From NCBI RefSeq assembly GCF_021608265.1, contig NZ_JAKIHP010000004.1, positions 62,001-126,000 of the forward strand: 64,000 bases of DNA, in the 5' to 3' direction. The translations under genes and the position numbers were made by a program. The notes under the pieces were generated by a model. The model saw nothing but the letters and a program-made list of their open reading frames with translations. It did no database searches and was not told the DNA's origin. The stretch's first letter is position 1. Every line of letters begins with the position of its first letter. The stretch comes from Flavobacterium wongokense. GTDB lineage: Bacteria > Bacteroidota > Bacteroidia > Flavobacteriales > Flavobacteriaceae. Shown piece after piece: positions 32,325 through 41,578 of this stretch.

Positions 32325-34836
32325 GTTACTCTATTCACTTTTCATTTTCCTTTTTTCTTTTATCCATTGTATGGCACAAAGGGGAAAGGCTGTAATTCCA
32401 TTGAAAAATATTTTAACCCAAATCAGCCAGCAGCATCAGGTAAAATTCAATTATCTCGAAGATGAAATCGTAGTTTATGCCGTAGCTGAACCAGACCAAA
32501 ACTGGACATTAGAGCAAAAAATAGATTACTTAAAGCAGGAAACCCGGCTCCAGTTTAAGCTGATTGACAAAAAATATTACACCATTTATAACGATAAAAA
32601 CCTCGACAAACCACTCTGTGGTTTTTTGCTTGATGCAGAAACCGGTCAGGGCATTGAAAATGCAGTCATCAGCATCGATAAAATGGCGATTTCAGTATTC
32701 ACCAATGAAAAGGGTTATTTTGAACTGCCGAAAGTCTCTTCGGATGTGATTAAGGTACAGCATCAAAGCTATCAGTCTTTTAGCATCAATCCGGTGGATT
32801 TGTATGTGACGGGTTGTCCAAAATTCAATCTGCAATCCATCAGCCAGTCACTGGATGAAGTTGTGACCCAACGTTATCTTGCGACAGGAATTAGCAAGGA
32901 GATTGATGGCTCGATTGTCGTAAAGCCTAAGAAATTTGGAATCCTGCCCGGACTCATTGAACCTGATGTTTTGCAGACCATGCAGCAAATTCCGGGTATC
33001 ATAAGCATTGACGAAACGGTTTCAAACATCAATGTTCGTGGTGGAACGCATGACCAGAATCTGTTCCTGTGGAATGGAATCAGGATGTTTCAAACCGGTC
33101 ATTTTTTTGGCCTGATTTCGGCTTTCAATCCTTCACTGGCGCAAAATATTTCGATAACAAAAAACGGGAGCTCTGCCTTTTATGGCGAAAGTGTTTCGAG
33201 TCTGGTGGATATTTCCTCGTTTACCAATTCGGTCGAAAAAACCAATTCGAGCATCAGCGCCAATATGATTAGTGCCGAATTTTATACCAAAGTAAAAGTA
33301 TCCGATAAAGCGAAACTGACCTTGTCGGGAAGACGTTCCTTAACCGATTTCTTTGAATCGCCAACCTATAAAAATTACAGCGACCGTGTTTTTCAGAATA
33401 CAGTCATTACCAATTTGAGTACGAATGAGATAGTGAATTATCAAAATAACCTCGATTTTTATTTTTATGACATTACGGCTCAATACGAACAAAAAATTGA
33501 TGCACGGCACGAATTGAGCATCGATTTGATTGCCATTGAAAATTCCTTGGATTTTAATCAGTCGACAACCGATTTGAACAAAATGAGCGATTTGAGGCAG
33601 GAGAATTTTGGTGGAAGCGTACAATGGAAATCCAATTGGAATTCAAAACATTTTACCGAATTTGAAGCCTATCTTTCGAATTACGAATTGAATTCATTAA
33701 ACGAAACTTTAGAAAGCAGCCAGGTCTTGAATCAGAAAAACAGGGTTTTGGACACCGGATTCAGGATAAAAAATTCCAACACTATTTCGAAAACCCTAAC
33801 CCTGAATACCGGTTATCAGTTCAATGAAACCGGCGTTACCAATTTTGACGAAATCAACATTCCTGTTTTCTCAAGGATAATCACAACTGTATTGCGTTCG
33901 AATGCCGGAATTGTTGAAGGGATTTACGAAACCGAAGACAAAAACACACTGCTCAAAGCGGGTTTGCGCGCCAATTATTTTGACCGTTTCAAGACTTTCC
34001 TGTTAGAACCGCGAGTACAGTTCAATCAGGCTTTCAGTCCAAATTTGAGGTTGGAAATTTTGGGGGAACGAAAAAGCCAGACACTTTCACAAGTCATCGA
34101 CCTGCAACAGGATTTCCTAGGGATAGAAAAGCGTAGATGGACTTTGGCAGACAATGAAGGGATTCCTATTCAGAAAAGCCTTCAGGTATCAATGGGAATG
34201 ACGTTCGACAAAAACAACTGGCTTTTGACGATTGACAATTTTTACAAAAAAGTAACCGGGATTACAACAAGTGGCCAGGGATTCCTGAACCAATTTGAAT
34301 CGGTTAAATCTACCGGAAGTTACACCGCTATTGGTGCGGAATTTTTGGTACAGAAATCGTTCCATCGATTTTATACGTGGCTGAGTTATTCCTTCAATGA
34401 CAATGAATATGAATTTGACAGTTTGAATATGACTTCTTTTCCCAATAATTATGAGATTACGCATGCCATTTCCTGGGCAGGAATTTATGAATGGGAGAAA
34501 TTAAAGCTGGCTTTAGGTGCGAAATGGCACAGCGGAAGACCGATTACAACACCAACATCGTTTACGGTCAGCGAAACTAATCCTGTGATTGTCTACAATT
34601 CGCCCAACAACACCAAACTCAAGGATTATTTCCAGGTGAATTTTTCGGCTTCAAAAGATTGGAAACTGGATTCAAAAGTAAACCTTGAGGCTGCTGTTTC
34701 GATACTAAACCTATTGAATGCCAAAAACAGCCTTAACAGGTTTTACCGCGTAAACACGACCAATTTTACAGTAGAAAGTGTGGATATCTCTTCGCTGGAA
34801 ATGACTCCAAACGTCAGTGTAAAAGTAAGCTTCTAA
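32311..34836 (+). CDS. TonB-dependent receptor with STN signalling domain
   Basis: 841 residues. Signal peptide MIKNRLLYSLFIFLFSFIHCMAQ. An STN secretin/TonB short N-terminal domain covers about residues 30-85 (QISQQHQVKFNYLEDEIV onward). A carboxypeptidase-like or DUF4480-type domain follows (about 105-190). The plug contains ISIDETVSNINVRGGTHDQNLFLWNGIRMF near 235, in segments, and the barrel runs to the terminal VSVKVSF. The STN domain indicates it can signal to the FecR anti-sigma factor when loaded. Ligand unknown. It is coupled to fecR by overlap and converges with argS. Confidence 0.92.
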   Translation: MIKNRLLYSLFIFLFSFIHCMAQRGKAVIPLKNILTQISQQHQVKFNYLEDEIVVYAVAEPDQNWTLEQKIDYLKQETRLQFKLIDKKYYTIYNDKNLDKPLCGFLLDAETGQGIENAVISIDKMAISVFTNEKGYFELPKVSSDVIKVQHQSYQSFSINPVDLYVTGCPKFNLQSISQSLDEVVTQRYLATGISKEIDGSIVVKPKKFGILPGLIEPDVLQTMQQIPGIISIDETVSNINVRGGTHDQNLFLWNGIRMFQTGHFFGLISAFNPSLAQNISITKNGSSAFYGESVSSLVDISSFTNSVEKTNSSISANMISAEFYTKVKVSDKAKLTLSGRRSLTDFFESPTYKNYSDRVFQNTVITNLSTNEIVNYQNNLDFYFYDITAQYEQKIDARHELSIDLIAIENSLDFNQSTTDLNKMSDLRQENFGGSVQWKSNWNSKHFTEFEAYLSNYELNSLNETLESSQVLNQKNRVLDTGFRIKNSNTISKTLTLNTGYQFNETGVTNFDEINIPVFSRIITTVLRSNAGIVEGIYETEDKNTLLKAGLRANYFDRFKTFLLEPRVQFNQAFSPNLRLEILGERKSQTLSQVIDLQQDFLGIEKRRWTLADNEGIPIQKSLQVSMGMTFDKNNWLLTIDNFYKKVTGITTSGQGFLNQFESVKSTGSYTAIGAEFLVQKSFHRFYTWLSYSFNDNEYEFDSLNMTSFPNNYEITHAISWAGIYEWEKLKLALGAKWHSGRPITTPTSFTVSETNPVIVYNSPNNTKLKDYFQVNFSASKDWKLDSKVNLEAAVSILNLLNAKNSLNRFYRVNTTNFTVESVDISSLEMTPNVSVKVSF

Positions 34837-34840
34837 GGAT

Positions 34841-36619
34841 TTACATTCGCTCTGGAACCTCAATTCCTAGTAGTTGGAATGCCGATTTTATCGTTTCTGC
34901 CACTTTTTTCGAAAGCAAAACCCTGAATACTTTTTTATCCTTATTTTCTTCCCCTAAAATGGAAACCGTTTGGTAAAACGAATTGTATTCCTTCACCAAT
35001 TCATAAGTATAATTGGCAACCAAAGCCGGAGAATGGTTGTTAGCGGCATTTTGGATTACTTCCGGGAAAAGTTCAATCTGCTTTAATAATTCCTTCTCTT
35101 TTGGATGCAATTCAACTTCAATAGTGTTAGTATTCAAATCGAAATCTGCTTTTCGCAAAATGGACTGAATCCTTGCATAGGTATATTGAATAAATGGCCC
35201 TGTGTTTCCTGCAAAATCAACAGATTCTTCAGGGTTGAAGAGGATTTGTTTCTTTGGGTCAACTTTCAGGATGTAATATTTCAAGGCTCCAAGACCGATG
35301 GTTTTAAATAATTTGGCTTTTTCAGCTTCGGTATAACCTTCCAGTTTTCCTAATTCGGTAGATATTTTTCCGGCAGTTGCAGTCATTTCTTCCATCAAAT
35401 CGTCGGCATCAACAACAGTTCCTTCTCTCGATTTCATTTTTCCGGATGGCAGTTCCACCATTCCGTAAGACAAATGGAATAAGTCTGAAGCCCAGTCGAA
35501 ACCAAGTTTTTTCAGTATCAGAAACAACACTTTAAAATGATAATCCTGTTCGTTACCAACGGTGTAAACCATTCCGCCAACGTCCGGAAAATCCTTTACA
35601 CGCTGAATTGCCGTTCCGATATCCTGCGTCATGTAAACTGCAGTCCCGTCAGAACGCAAGACAATTTTTCGGTCTAAACCATCAGGCGTTAGATCAATCC
35701 AAACGGAACCATCAGGATCTTTTTCAAAAATCCCTTTTTCCAATCCGAACTGCACTACTTCCTTACCCAATAAATAGGTATTGCTCTCGTAATAATAGCA
35801 ATCGAAATCAACACCAAGATTTTTGTAAGTCTCGTTGAAACCATCGTAAACCCAATGATTCATGGTTTTCCAAAGCTCGATGGTTTGAGGTTTTCCGGCT
35901 TCCCAATCCAACAGCATTTGCTGGGCTTCCAATAAGATTGGTGCCTGTTTTTTGGCTTCATCCTCGGTTTTGCCCTGAGCCATCAAATCCTTGATTTCGG
36001 ACTTGTAGTATTTATCAAATTCCACATAAAAATTCCCAACCAGTTTATCACCTTTCAAGCCTGTATTTTCGGGAGTCTGGCCGTTGCCAAATTTTTGCCA
36101 GGCCAGCATCGATTTACAGATATGGATTCCCCTATCGTTGATGATTTGGGTTTTGTATACTTTTTTCCCTGAAGCTTTGATGATTTCGGAAACAGCATAT
36201 CCCAAAAGATTATTACGAACGTGCCCAAGATGCAGTGGCTTATTGGTATTTGGTGAAGAATATTCCACCATAATTGCCTTGTCATTTGGCGAAGCCGCAA
36301 CAAAACCAAAGTTTGGATTGCCTTTTATTTCATTGAAAAAATTAAGGTAATAGCTGTCCGAAACAACAATGTTCAGGAATCCTGAAACTACGTTAAAGCG
36401 AATTACTTCCTCTACATTTTCAACCAGATAACTTCCTATTTTGTTTCCGATTTCAACAGGATTCCCTTTGATAACTTTGAGTAACGGGAAAATCACCATC
36501 GTAATATCACCTTCGAATTCCTTACGTGTAATTTGAAATTCAATTTTATCAATTGAGATATCAAACAGTTCCTGTACTGCTTTTTGAATAGGTGAAGTAA
36601 GAATTTGCGAAAGCTTCAT
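34841..36619 (-). CDS. argS: Arginyl-tRNA synthetase
   Basis: 592 residues, normal for class I ArgRS. It attaches arginine to tRNA-Arg in the cytoplasm. An N-terminal Add-1 domain is followed by the HIGH-like motif PLHLGHVRNNLLG near residue 127, and by GKMKSREGTVVDADDL near 392 in place of KMSKS, as is usual for ArgRS. The C-terminal anticodon-binding all-helical domain has FIQYTYARIQSIL near 478. The stop lies 5 bases from the convergent receptor gene. A -7 box precedes it. Confidence 0.98.
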   Translation of the reverse strand: MKLSQILTSPIQKAVQELFDISIDKIEFQITRKEFEGDITMVIFPLLKVIKGNPVEIGNKIGSYLVENVEEVIRFNVVSGFLNIVVSDSYYLNFFNEIKGNPNFGFVAASPNDKAIMVEYSSPNTNKPLHLGHVRNNLLGYAVSEIIKASGKKVYKTQIINDRGIHICKSMLAWQKFGNGQTPENTGLKGDKLVGNFYVEFDKYYKSEIKDLMAQGKTEDEAKKQAPILLEAQQMLLDWEAGKPQTIELWKTMNHWVYDGFNETYKNLGVDFDCYYYESNTYLLGKEVVQFGLEKGIFEKDPDGSVWIDLTPDGLDRKIVLRSDGTAVYMTQDIGTAIQRVKDFPDVGGMVYTVGNEQDYHFKVLFLILKKLGFDWASDLFHLSYGMVELPSGKMKSREGTVVDADDLMEEMTATAGKISTELGKLEGYTEAEKAKLFKTIGLGALKYYILKVDPKKQILFNPEESVDFAGNTGPFIQYTYARIQSILRKADFDLNTNTIEVELHPKEKELLKQIELFPEVIQNAANNHSPALVANYTYELVKEYNSFYQTVSILGEENKDKKVFRVLLSKKVAETIKSAFQLLGIEVPERM

Positions 36620-36639
36620 GGTATTTTATTTTGAGTTGG

Positions 36640-36647
36640 CAAAGATA
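36640..36647 (-). promoter_or_regulatory. Candidate -7 box for argS
   Basis: TATCTTTG on the minus strand, 20 bases before the start codon at 36619. Confidence 0.5.
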
Positions 36648-36831
36648 AACATTACTGTAGAATTTCAATAATAAGTCCAATTATATAAAAAAGTAAGGCA
36701 AAACTCTACAGAAAAAAATACATTTTGTAAGTATATTACCTAAATAACAATTATTTTTATGCATTTCATCGATTTTATTTGCGTTTTAACGATGATTCTT
36801 TCAATATTTGTCTTGTCAAAATCCCCAAATT

Positions 36832-39800
36832 ATGAAAAAGACAATACTATTAGTTGCTGTCCTACTCAGCGCCATTGGTTTTTCACAACCAATTTCTGTT
36901 AGTTCTACGAACTACACTGTGCCTCAATTGGTAAATAACGTACTTATTAATTCTCCATGTGTTTCGGCGACGAACATTACCTGGAGAACCGGAACCAATT
37001 TTAGTTCATCAAACGGACTGGGTTATTTCCAGAACACAAATCCTAATTTCCCAATGCAGAGTGGAGTTGTTTTGAGTACCGGAAATATTTTAAATACTCC
37101 GGGACCAAACAGTTCCTTATTGAATGATGGTGCAGCCGGATGGCCAGGTGATACCGATTTGGAAAACACATTGGCTGCAGCCGGAATCAGCATGGTGTCT
37201 AAAAACGCCACTGTATTAGAATTTGACTTTACGCCTATTTCTCCGAATTTCAGCTTTGATTTTATCTTTGCTTCGGAAGAGTATGGTAACTTTCAATGTT
37301 TGTATTCTGATGCATTTGCATTCTTATTGACCAATGTAAATACTGGTGTGACTACAAATTTAGCGGTAGTTCCAAGTACAAACCTGCCAATTTCTGTAGT
37401 GACCATCAGGGATTTTCTTTACAATTCCTCATGTCCATCAGTGAATCCACAATATTTTGGAAGCTTTAATGGAGGTTCAGGAGCTGCAAACTCGGCTACA
37501 AACTTTAATGGACAAACCAAAGTGTTGACCGCTGCTTCTGTTTTGACACCAAATATCCCTTACCATATTAAACTAGTAATTGCAGATAGAGCTGACCCGC
37601 AATCGGATTCGGCTATTTTCCTTTCTTCTGATAGTTTCAACATCGGACAGGACGTTTTAGGTCCGGATCTTACCCTTGCTAATAATACCGCTTTATGTTA
37701 TGGTGCGAATCATACAATTTCAACTGGTTTGAGCCCGACAAATTATTCATTTGTATGGACACAGGGAGAAAGTGTAATGACTGGGCAAACCGGTCCAAGC
37801 ATCAACGTTACCCAACCTGGGACTTATACAGTAACTTATAGAAATATATTTAGTACTTGTGATCCGGTTAGTGATTCTGTTGTGATTGAATTCAGCCCGG
37901 AAATAAATTCACCAAATCCAAACACATTGTACCGATGTGATATGGGAACGGCGACGTATACTTATAATTTGGCGCAAAATACTCCTGTTGTGACTCAGGG
38001 CTTACCTGCCGGGACAACCGTTAGTTATTTTGCAACCCAAAATGACGCAGATAATAATACAGGTGCTTTGCCATTGAATTACAACAGTGCGAGTGGAGCT
38101 ACTGTTTACGCTAGAATTCAATTACCGGGAAGTCAATGCTTCACGACAAAATCATTCCAGTTGCAGGTATCACCTCCACCTGTGGCACATCAGGCACCTA
38201 ATTTGTTGAGATGTACCAATACCAGTGGACAGAATACAGCCTATTTCAACTTTAATCCACAAACACCAATAGTATTAGGAACTCAGTCTCCAAGCATTTA
38301 TAGTGTTAGTTATTATACTTCATCAGCAAATGCCAATAGCGGAACAAGCCCAATCGCTGATCCTTCTTATGGTTTGTATGGAAATACGACTATTTATGTA
38401 AGGGTTCAAAACATTAGTGATCCAAGCTGCTTTAGTGTTTCAAGCTTTAATTTGATTGTTAACCAAACGCCGGTTGTTGATGTGTTGCAAAATGTAATTG
38501 TTTGTGACCACTATACGTTATTGCCTTTAACAAATGGAAATTATTTTTCTGAAATCGGTGGCGGTGGTATTCCAATGTTTGCAGGTGATGACCTAACTGA
38601 GACTCAAACAGTTTATATATTCAATCAGCCAGGCGGACCTGGAACTTGTGCAGCGAATAGCTCTTTCAGGGTAGTTATCGTTGATGAAGATGAATTAACT
38701 CCGGATGACATTTCAAGCTGTGGAAGCTATTCTTTGCCATCATTAACCTATGGAAAATACTATACACTTCCTGGTGGACCAGCTGGTGGCGGAGTTGAAA
38801 TCCCATTTGGAACGGTAATCACCACTTCGCAATTGATTTATTATTATTTCCAGACTACTACTCCACCTATTTGTACGGTAGATTCTAGTTTCCAGGTAAA
38901 TATTATCAACAATTTAAATGTTGGTGACCGTCAGGACGTTTTCCATTGTACATCTTATGTGCTGCCTCCGTTGACTTTAGGAAATTATTTTACCGAGTCG
39001 GGTGGAAATGGAACTCAATTAGCCGCAGGAACACCAATAACAACCAGCCAGACAATTTATGTTTATGCTGCAACAACTGCTGCAACTGTATGTTCGGATG
39101 AAGACAGCTTTAATGTTGTGATTGGAATTGACCAACCTGCAGATATCAATCAGTGTAATGGGTATACTTTGCCTGCATTACCGATTGGAAATTATTTTAC
39201 AGAACCAATGGGAGCTGGAACGATGATTCCGGCAGGAACTGTAATCAATGATAATTCAACAATTTATATCTATGCACCAATGACTGGTGAAGGAACAAAT
39301 TGTACCAATAATTTACATTTCACATTGACATTTGCCCAGCCTCATGTTGATACACTACAAGACGTTACCGTATGTGAAACCTATACCTTGCCAATATTGG
39401 TAAACGGTGAATATTTCACTGGTGACCAAGGTACCGGAACACAATTGTATGCCGGCGATGTTATCCTTTCAACACAGATGATTTATATTTTCAAAAGACT
39501 GGATGCAACTTGTGCAAATCAGACCAGTTTTACCGTAACTGTAAATCCGCTCCCTGCAATTGATTCGCGTTCTGACATTGACATTTGCGATCAATATGTA
39601 TTGACACCGCTAACTGTGGGTGATTATTATACAGGTCCAAACGGAACCGGAACTATAATTCCAGGAAATACTGTAATCACAACATCTCAATTGATATACA
39701 TTTATGCTGTTTCAAACACCACGCCTGCGTGTAGCGCACAAAACAGTTTCCAAATCAATATCTTTAGTACGACAGCAGATTCGTCACCAAACATCTCAGC

Positions 39801-41454
39801 ATGTGACACCTATACCTTGCCTACCTTGACTGCAAACAATAAGTACTACACACAATCTGGCGGTCCACTTGGTACAGGAACGGAAATAGCTCCTGGAACT
39901 GCAATTACAACAACACAGACTATTTTCATTTTCAAGGAATCAACCATTAGGACTTCGTTCTCTTGTATTGATGAAACTTCGTTTGTTGTAACGATAAACA
40001 ATACGCCAACGATTGCTCCGATTGCTAATGTAACGGCTTGTAACTCGTATGCTTTACCTGCTTTGACTGTTGGAAATTATTATACGGGAACAAATGCGTC
40101 GGGGAATTTATTAAATGCTGGTGACCTTATCACTACAAACCAAACGGTTTACGTATATGCGCACTCGGCAACTACTCCTGATTGCAGTAGCGAAAGAAAT
40201 TTCAATGTTACCATTTTCAATGTTGACAATGTATCAAATGTTACAACCTGTGAGAATTATACATTACCGGCATTGACTATCGGAAGGTATTATACAGGCC
40301 CAAATGGAACAGGTACACAACTATCCTCTGGTTCAGTGATCAATACTTCAACGACAGTTTATATTTATGCAACTTCTCCATTTAGTCCGGCGTGTACTGA
40401 TGAAAGTTCATTTACAGTGACTATTATCGATACTCCGGTTGCCAATACAGTTCCGGCTGGATTGAGAACTGTTTGTGATGAGGACGGAACAAACGATGGC
40501 GTAACATCATTCGATTTAACAACATTATCTGCAACGGTTCTTGGAACACAAACTACAAGTGAATTTGAAGTTACCTATTATGAAAGTTTGGCGAATGCTG
40601 CAACAGGGACAAATCCGGTAACGGCATCAAACCTGGCAGTAGTTTATGTTCGGGTTAAAAATAATCTGACAGCGAACTGTTTCGATATAAAACCAATAAT
40701 CATCATTGTAAATAAACTGCCAATGCCAACTCCGGTTGACGGAATCGTTTGTATTGACAGCGAAACAGGAACACTTTTGAATCCGTATATGATTTACAGC
40801 AACCTAACTTCTTCAGGCCATCACTTCGTATGGACCGACGAAGCCGGAAATACCGTTGCAACTACTCCAAACTATCAGGCTACTTTGCCGGGAGTTTATA
40901 CTGTAGTAGCTACAAATATTGCCACAGGTTGTGCATCAGATCCGGTATCAGTGACTGTTACTCCTTCCGAGCCAGCGCTTGTGACCTACGAAGTAAGTGA
41001 AGATTTTGCAGACAGTCAGTCGATTACAGTAACTGCAACGGGTCAGGGAAATAATTTTGAATATCAATTGGATAATGGACCATTCCAGGACAGCAATGTT
41101 TTTGAAAACGTTCCATCGGGAATGCATACTGTAACTGTAAGGGATAAATATGGTTGTGGAAGCACTACTATTCAGGCTTTGGTGGTAAACTATCCTAAAT
41201 TTTTCAGTCCTAATGGTGACGGATACAATGATTCTTGGAACATCAGGGATTTATCTACCGAAACCAATGCAAAAATCATCATCTATGACCGATATGGAAA
41301 AATGCTTTCCCAAATCAGGCCAAGTACAGGTGGTTGGGACGGAACCTATAATGGAAAACTAATGCCATCGGATGACTACTGGTTCAGTGTTTCTTATACA
41401 GACGAGCATCAAATGCCACAAGAATTTAGAGCCCATTTCGCTATGAAGCGATAA
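36832..41454 (+). CDS. Giant T9SS surface protein: choice-of-anchor L domain, nine tandem repeats, gliding-motility-type C-terminus
   Basis: 1540 residues from the ATG at 36832; a TTG at 36808 only adds residues before the signal peptide MKKTILLVAVLLSAIGFSQ. Residues about 20-275 match choice-of-anchor L (FDFIFASEEYGNFQC, QSDSAIFLS). Three modules of a second repeat type contain YRCDMG / LLRCTNTSG / RTVCDEDG and ATYF-like strands. Residues about 548-1200 are nine copies of a repeat of about 72 residues with the pattern CxxYTLPxLTxGxYYTG...GTxxxAGTxITTSQTIYIYA. The end KFFSPNGDGYNDSWNI...KIIIYDRYGK is the type B sorting domain, so it is secreted by T9SS and likely an adhesin. Confidence 0.92.
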   Translation: MKKTILLVAVLLSAIGFSQPISVSSTNYTVPQLVNNVLINSPCVSATNITWRTGTNFSSSNGLGYFQNTNPNFPMQSGVVLSTGNILNTPGPNSSLLNDGAAGWPGDTDLENTLAAAGISMVSKNATVLEFDFTPISPNFSFDFIFASEEYGNFQCLYSDAFAFLLTNVNTGVTTNLAVVPSTNLPISVVTIRDFLYNSSCPSVNPQYFGSFNGGSGAANSATNFNGQTKVLTAASVLTPNIPYHIKLVIADRADPQSDSAIFLSSDSFNIGQDVLGPDLTLANNTALCYGANHTISTGLSPTNYSFVWTQGESVMTGQTGPSINVTQPGTYTVTYRNIFSTCDPVSDSVVIEFSPEINSPNPNTLYRCDMGTATYTYNLAQNTPVVTQGLPAGTTVSYFATQNDADNNTGALPLNYNSASGATVYARIQLPGSQCFTTKSFQLQVSPPPVAHQAPNLLRCTNTSGQNTAYFNFNPQTPIVLGTQSPSIYSVSYYTSSANANSGTSPIADPSYGLYGNTTIYVRVQNISDPSCFSVSSFNLIVNQTPVVDVLQNVIVCDHYTLLPLTNGNYFSEIGGGGIPMFAGDDLTETQTVYIFNQPGGPGTCAANSSFRVVIVDEDELTPDDISSCGSYSLPSLTYGKYYTLPGGPAGGGVEIPFGTVITTSQLIYYYFQTTTPPICTVDSSFQVNIINNLNVGDRQDVFHCTSYVLPPLTLGNYFTESGGNGTQLAAGTPITTSQTIYVYAATTAATVCSDEDSFNVVIGIDQPADINQCNGYTLPALPIGNYFTEPMGAGTMIPAGTVINDNSTIYIYAPMTGEGTNCTNNLHFTLTFAQPHVDTLQDVTVCETYTLPILVNGEYFTGDQGTGTQLYAGDVILSTQMIYIFKRLDATCANQTSFTVTVNPLPAIDSRSDIDICDQYVLTPLTVGDYYTGPNGTGTIIPGNTVITTSQLIYIYAVSNTTPACSAQNSFQINIFSTTADSSPNISACDTYTLPTLTANNKYYTQSGGPLGTGTEIAPGTAITTTQTIFIFKESTIRTSFSCIDETSFVVTINNTPTIAPIANVTACNSYALPALTVGNYYTGTNASGNLLNAGDLITTNQTVYVYAHSATTPDCSSERNFNVTIFNVDNVSNVTTCENYTLPALTIGRYYTGPNGTGTQLSSGSVINTSTTVYIYATSPFSPACTDESSFTVTIIDTPVANTVPAGLRTVCDEDGTNDGVTSFDLTTLSATVLGTQTTSEFEVTYYESLANAATGTNPVTASNLAVVYVRVKNNLTANCFDIKPIIIIVNKLPMPTPVDGIVCIDSETGTLLNPYMIYSNLTSSGHHFVWTDEAGNTVATTPNYQATLPGVYTVVATNIATGCASDPVSVTVTPSEPALVTYEVSEDFADSQSITVTATGQGNNFEYQLDNGPFQDSNVFENVPSGMHTVTVRDKYGCGSTTIQALVVNYPKFFSPNGDGYNDSWNIRDLSTETNAKIIIYDRYGKMLSQIRPSTGGWDGTYNGKLMPSDDYWFSVSYTDEHQMPQEFRAHFAMKR
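38476..40436 (+). repeat. Nine tandem coding repeats of about 218 bp within the giant surface protein
   Basis: The repeats run from residue 548 to about 1200 of the protein. Conserved positions are Cys-x-x-Tyr, LPxLT, YYTGPNGTG and T.TIYIYA. Nucleotide identity between units is only moderate, so recent slippage is not evident; the array looks old and diversified. Confidence 0.85.
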
Positions 41455-41476
41455 CCTACATAATGATTATGTTATG

Positions 41477-41507
41477 AAAACTCCTGAGAATATCAGGAGT
41501 TTTTTTG
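41477..41507 (+). terminator. Terminator after the giant surface protein gene
   Basis: Stem AAAACTCCTGA/TCAGGAGTTTT with a 5-base loop and T run, 23 bases after the stop. Confidence 0.9.
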
Positions 41508-41538
41508 TGTTAAATTTTGTAACAAATCGCTAGCTTTG
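41505..41538 (+). promoter_or_regulatory. Candidate promoter of the 41579 receptor gene
   Basis: TTG at 41505, a 23-base spacer, and TAGCTTTG at 41531-41538. The ATG is 40 bases downstream. The -33 box overlaps the tail of the previous terminator. Confidence 0.5.
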
Positions 41539-41578
41539 GGGTCTAAGAATAAAAAACCATACAAACATCAATCTCACC

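Noticed and set aside
38476..40436. Repeat array considered as a hot spot for recent slippage
   Set aside because: Units differ widely at the nucleotide level, so there is no run of near-identical copies.
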